Assembly (NCBI GenBank): GCA_016193385.1 | Contig: JACPSF010000329.1 | Coordinates: 1-7,927, forward strand | Direction: 5' to 3' | Source: Deltaproteobacteria bacterium | GTDB lineage: Bacteria; Desulfobacterota_B; Binatia; UBA9968 | DNA: 7,927 bases | Part shown: one piece after another, positions 5,828-7,927 of the stretch | Layout: every line of letters starts with the position of its first letter | How positions within the stretch are numbered: position 1 is the stretch's first letter | The notes under the pieces: model-generated | What the model saw: only the letters and a program-made list of their open reading frames with translations | Databases searched by the model: none | Told to the model about the DNA's origin: nothing | Translations under genes and position numbers: made by a program

Positions 5828-6025
5828 ATGAAGGTGATTATCCGCAATCCCAAACGGCGGCAACTTGAGCTGGATGGAAGCCGGCAGGTCAGAGACGTGC
5901 TGCGCGAGCTGGACCTCAACCCGGAGTCGGTGTTGGTGATTCGGAATGGAATCATGCTGACCCGGGATGAGAGGGTAGAGGCAGAGGACACGATCGAAAT
6001 CTTGTCGGCGATCTCGGGAGGTTGA
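5828..6025 (+). CDS. ttuB: Ubiquitin-like sulfur carrier protein TtuB (ThiS/MoaD family)
   Basis: This 65-residue protein begins MKVIIRNPKRRQLELDG and ends LSAISGG, with the required C-terminal Gly-Gly immediately before TGA. Beta-grasp sulfur carriers of the ThiS/MoaD/TtuB type are adenylated at this terminal Gly by an E1-like enzyme and converted to a thiocarboxylate that donates sulfur. Length, the VRDVLRELDLNPESVLVIRNG core and the EDTIEILSAISGG end fit TtuB, and ttuA directly follows, so tRNA 2-thiolation is favoured over thiamin or molybdopterin. In Thermus TtuB can also be joined to proteins like ubiquitin; that cannot be judged here. I prefer ATG 5828, because it gives the usual family N-terminus; a TTG at 5813 would add five residues, and neither has a clear SD. 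The stop lies two bases before the ttuA ATG. Confidence 0.85.
   Translation: MKVIIRNPKRRQLELDGSRQVRDVLRELDLNPESVLVIRNGIMLTRDERVEAEDTIEILSAISGG
6016..6021 (+). promoter_or_regulatory. ttuA ribosome binding site inside the ttuB diglycine codons
   Basis: GGGAGG at 6016-6021 is six bases before the ttuA ATG at 6028. The same bases lie in the last sense codons of ttuB (TCG-GGA-GGT), so the codons for the essential Gly-Gly also form the SD of the next gene. A TTG at 6022 in the ttuA frame would overlap the site and is rejected as a start. Confidence 0.7.
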
Positions 6026-6027
6026 GC

Positions 6028-7008
6028 ATGCGCTGTCTCAAATGCGGTGAGAAGGCGATTATGGAGCTGTCGAGACACAACTCGGCGTTCTGCCAGCCCC
6101 ATTACGTGGAATATTTCGAGAATCAGGTGGAGCGGGCCATCCGCCGGCACCAGATGTTCGACCGGGACGATCGCATCCTCGTGGGCGTCTCGGGCGGCAA
6201 AGATAGCCTCTCGCTTTGGCACGTCCTGGTGCGCCTGGGGTATCGAGCGGCCGGCCTCCACATTCACCTGGGCATTGACGATTATTCCAAGACCTCCTAT
6301 GGGAAAGCACTGAGCTTCGCGCGCGAGCGGGGGCTTGAGCTGATCGCGGTCGAACTGGCGGAGAGATACGGCATGAACGTGACGCAGCTCGCCCGGACGG
6401 TCCGGCAGGCTCCTTGCTCCGGGTGCGGCCTGAGCAAGCGCTATATTTTAAACCGCGAAGCTTATGAGCGAGGTTTCGATGTTGTGGCGACGGGCCATAA
6501 TCTGGACGATGAAGCCGCTACGCTTTTGGGCAACGTGCTGCACTGGCAAATCGGCTACCTGGCCCGGCAGTCTCCCGTCCTTTCCAGCGCCGGGGAAAAG
6601 CTCGTAAAAAAGGCCAAGCCGCTTTACACGCTCACGGAGCGGGAAACCGCGGCGTACGCCCTCCTGCACGACATCGACTACGTCGTGGAGGAGTGTCCCA
6701 ACGCGCCGGGTGCCAAGTCGCTCTTTTACAAGGACGTGTTGGCCCGGATTGAGGCGGTATCCCCGGGCACAAAACAGCGCTTTTTCTGCGAGTTTTTGGA
6801 TCACGCCCGGCCGCGCTTTCGGGCGGGGGGCGACGAACACACCTTACGCGATTGCGCCATGTGCGGGCAGCCGACCACAGCTGAACTTTGCGCCTTTTGC
6901 CGTCTGTGGGAGCGCGCTCAACGCCGCACCGCGAAGCAAAAAACCCGCCCCCCGGCAGTCAAAGAGGCCATCGGGGACGAGTCGCAAAAAACGGTCTCCC
7001 CTTATTAG
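6028..7008 (+). CDS. ttuA: tRNA-5-methyluridine(54) 2-sulfurtransferase TtuA
   Basis: This 326-residue PP-loop ATPase belongs to the TtuA/Ncs6/CTU1 family. TtuA activates C2 of U54 or m5U54 in the tRNA T loop with ATP and transfers sulfur from TtuB. The domain order is complete: an N-terminal zinc finger Cys3, Cys6, Cys22, His25; PP-loop VSGGKDSL (54-61); the catalytic-core cysteines Cys130 and Cys133 (APCSGCG) with Cys223 (EECPN), which in Thermus TtuA hold the oxygen-sensitive [4Fe-4S] cluster; GHNLDDEA (156-163); and a C-terminal zinc finger Cys276, Cys279, Cys288, Cys291. The first two core cysteines have the same numbers as those I recall for T. thermophilus TtuA. A basic, proline-rich tail (295-326) follows the last finger and is probably disordered. 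The start is ATG 6028 by SD spacing. A cytosolic Ncs6-like enzyme acting on U34 is the main alternative, but the partner ttuB and the finger at each end favour TtuA. Confidence 0.91.
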   Translation: MRCLKCGEKAIMELSRHNSAFCQPHYVEYFENQVERAIRRHQMFDRDDRILVGVSGGKDSLSLWHVLVRLGYRAAGLHIHLGIDDYSKTSYGKALSFARERGLELIAVELAERYGMNVTQLARTVRQAPCSGCGLSKRYILNREAYERGFDVVATGHNLDDEAATLLGNVLHWQIGYLARQSPVLSSAGEKLVKKAKPLYTLTERETAAYALLHDIDYVVEECPNAPGAKSLFYKDVLARIEAVSPGTKQRFFCEFLDHARPRFRAGGDEHTLRDCAMCGQPTTAELCAFCRLWERAQRRTAKQKTRPPAVKEAIGDESQKTVSPY

Positions 7009-7065
7009 AGTTTCTTTGTCTGTTTGAGTCGCGCCTACGGATCTCGCTCTTAGCGGGGAGCGGAG

Positions 7066-7927
7066 TTAGGCCGCCATCGCTTCCATCTGCTTCGTATACT
7101 TTCCATAGCGGGCGGCGCTATTGCACTTGGCCCGGTGGTAGAAAATTTTCTGGGCCGCGGGGACGTTGGTGGCTTCTCCCTTCCACGCCTTGAGCGCGGG
7201 GTCCTGCAGCGCCCGGGCATACGAGAAGCTAACCTCCCACGGGTGACCTCCCATGGCATTCATCGCATTGAGGTGCTCCGTGGCGCGTTCGGCGCTCTGC
7301 CCGCCGGAGAGGAAAACGATTCCCGGCACGGCCGCAGGAACGACCCGACGCAAACAGCGCATCGTCGCTCGCGCCACCTCCTCAACGCTTGCCTGCTTCG
7401 GACACTCTTTACCGGAAAGGACCATGCTCGGTTTGAGCAGCATGCCCTCGAAGGCGACGCGATGCTCCAGAAGCTCGGAAAAAACGCATTTTAACGTCGC
7501 CTCCTCCGCTTCCTCGCAGCGCTCGATGGTGTGGTTGCCGTCGATCAGGACTTCGGGCTCGACGATCGGAACCAAGCCTGCTTCCTGACAGAGCGCGGCA
7601 TAGCGGGCCAGGGCATGCGCGTTCGCCTCGATACAGCCGCGGGTTGGAATCCCCTCGCCGATAGCGATCACCGCTCGCCACTTAGCGAATCGGGCGCCGA
7701 GGTCACGGTACTCCGACAGCCGGTTGCGTAATCCGTCCAGCCCTTCGGTGACCTTTTCACCCGGAAAGCCAGGCAAATCGATCGTGCCTTTATCGACCTT
7801 GATGCCCGGAATGATGCCTTTCTGTGAAAGCACCTCGGGAAAGGATCTACCCTCCTTGGCCTTTTGTCTCACGGTCTCGTCAAAAAGAATCACCCCGCTG
7901 ATAAATTCTTCAACACCCTGCGTCATA
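7066..7927 (-). CDS. Class I fructose-1,6-bisphosphate aldolase, N-terminus cut by the window edge
   Basis: The visible 286 residues match the eukaryote-like class I aldolase, which cleaves fructose 1,6-bisphosphate to dihydroxyacetone phosphate and glyceraldehyde 3-phosphate through a Schiff base without metal. Counting from the Met at 7926, Lys46 (GIKVDKG), Lys82 (RFAKWR), Glu123 (VPIVEPE) and the Schiff-base Lys165 (LLKPSMV) align with rabbit Lys107, Lys146, Glu187 and Lys229. FLSGGQS and FSYARALQ phosphate-binding segments are also present. The Met at 7926 is probably internal: TQGVEEFISGVILFDET normally follows some 50-60 residues that contain the LAADES motif, so the gene should continue beyond 7927. 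The C-terminus is KYTKQMEAMAA; unlike vertebrate enzymes it does not end in Tyr. It is convergent with ttuA, with a 57-base gap. Functionally it is unrelated to the neighbours. Confidence 0.94.
   Translation of the reverse strand, partial: MTQGVEEFISGVILFDETVRQKAKEGRSFPEVLSQKGIIPGIKVDKGTIDLPGFPGEKVTEGLDGLRNRLSEYRDLGARFAKWRAVIAIGEGIPTRGCIEANAHALARYAALCQEAGLVPIVEPEVLIDGNHTIERCEEAEEATLKCVFSELLEHRVAFEGMLLKPSMVLSGKECPKQASVEEVARATMRCLRRVVPAAVPGIVFLSGGQSAERATEHLNAMNAMGGHPWEVSFSYARALQDPALKAWKGEATNVPAAQKIFYHRAKCNSAARYGKYTKQMEAMAA

Noticed and set aside
5575..6267. Long open frame on the minus strand opposite ttuB and ttuA (about 230 codons)
   Set aside because: It overlaps two well-supported genes on the other strand and shows no recognisable domain; long antisense frames are expected in GC-rich coding DNA.
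6448..6840. Minus-strand open frame of 130 codons inside ttuA
   Set aside because: Antisense shadow of the conserved TtuA core; no motif or ribosome site.
7045..7062. CGCTC/GAGCG hairpin between ttuA and aldolase, as a bidirectional terminator
   Set aside because: The stem is five base pairs with an eight-base loop and no adjacent T tract on either strand.
7924..7926. ATG at 7926-7924 as the true aldolase start
   Set aside because: Class I aldolases have some 50-60 conserved residues before VEEFISGVILFDET, including part of the active site, so the Met is internal and the gene is cut by the window.

Overview
The window is GC-rich, densely coded bacterial DNA. It most likely comes from an uncultivated lineage in a metagenome assembly, because both ends cut through genes and the left end carries a foldback that looks like a contig-end artefact. 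Bacterial origin is supported by strong Shine-Dalgarno (SD) sites, one of which matches 12 nt of the usual 16S rRNA 3' end, by sigma70-like promoter hexamers and by short intergenic gaps. I cannot assign a phylum. The ttuB-ttuA pair is known best from Thermus-type thermophiles but is not limited to them.

Layout. (1) 1-1033, minus strand: a FIST-domain sensor protein whose C-terminus is lost at the left edge, where positions 1-120 form a perfect loopless palindrome. (2) 1182-3086, plus strand: a two-gene unit of glyoxalase II (gloB) and a large aldo/keto reductase (AKR). (3) 5559 down to 3136, minus strand: a tandem run of a two-CBS-domain protein, msrB, a PaaI-like hotdog thioesterase and a second, unrelated AKR. 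Gaps between the last three are about 20 nt, so they are probably cotranscribed. The second AKR appears to start with ATA rather than ATG. (4) 5828-7008, plus strand: ttuB-ttuA, a ubiquitin-like sulfur carrier and a PP-loop tRNA 2-thiouridine synthetase, behind a good promoter. (5) 7066-7927, minus strand: a class I fructose-1,6-bisphosphate aldolase cut off at its N-terminus by the right edge.

How the genes may work together. GloB, two AKRs and MsrB are all associated with handling reactive carbonyls or oxidised methionine, so the left and central parts may form a loose electrophile and redox maintenance neighbourhood (inference only). TtuB and TtuA form a clear functional pair: activated TtuB supplies sulfur from its C-terminal Gly-Gly, and TtuA uses it to make 2-thiouridine or 2-thioribothymidine at tRNA position 54. 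The partners that activate TtuB (E1-like TtuC, rhodanese TtuD, cysteine desulfurase) are not in the window.

I found no mobile element, CRISPR array, rRNA or tRNA, and no clearly new multi-gene system. The observations most worth following are the ATA start of the second AKR, the coupling of ttuB to ttuA through the diglycine codons, the extended SD before the first AKR, and the terminal palindrome, which affects interpretation of the FIST gene.
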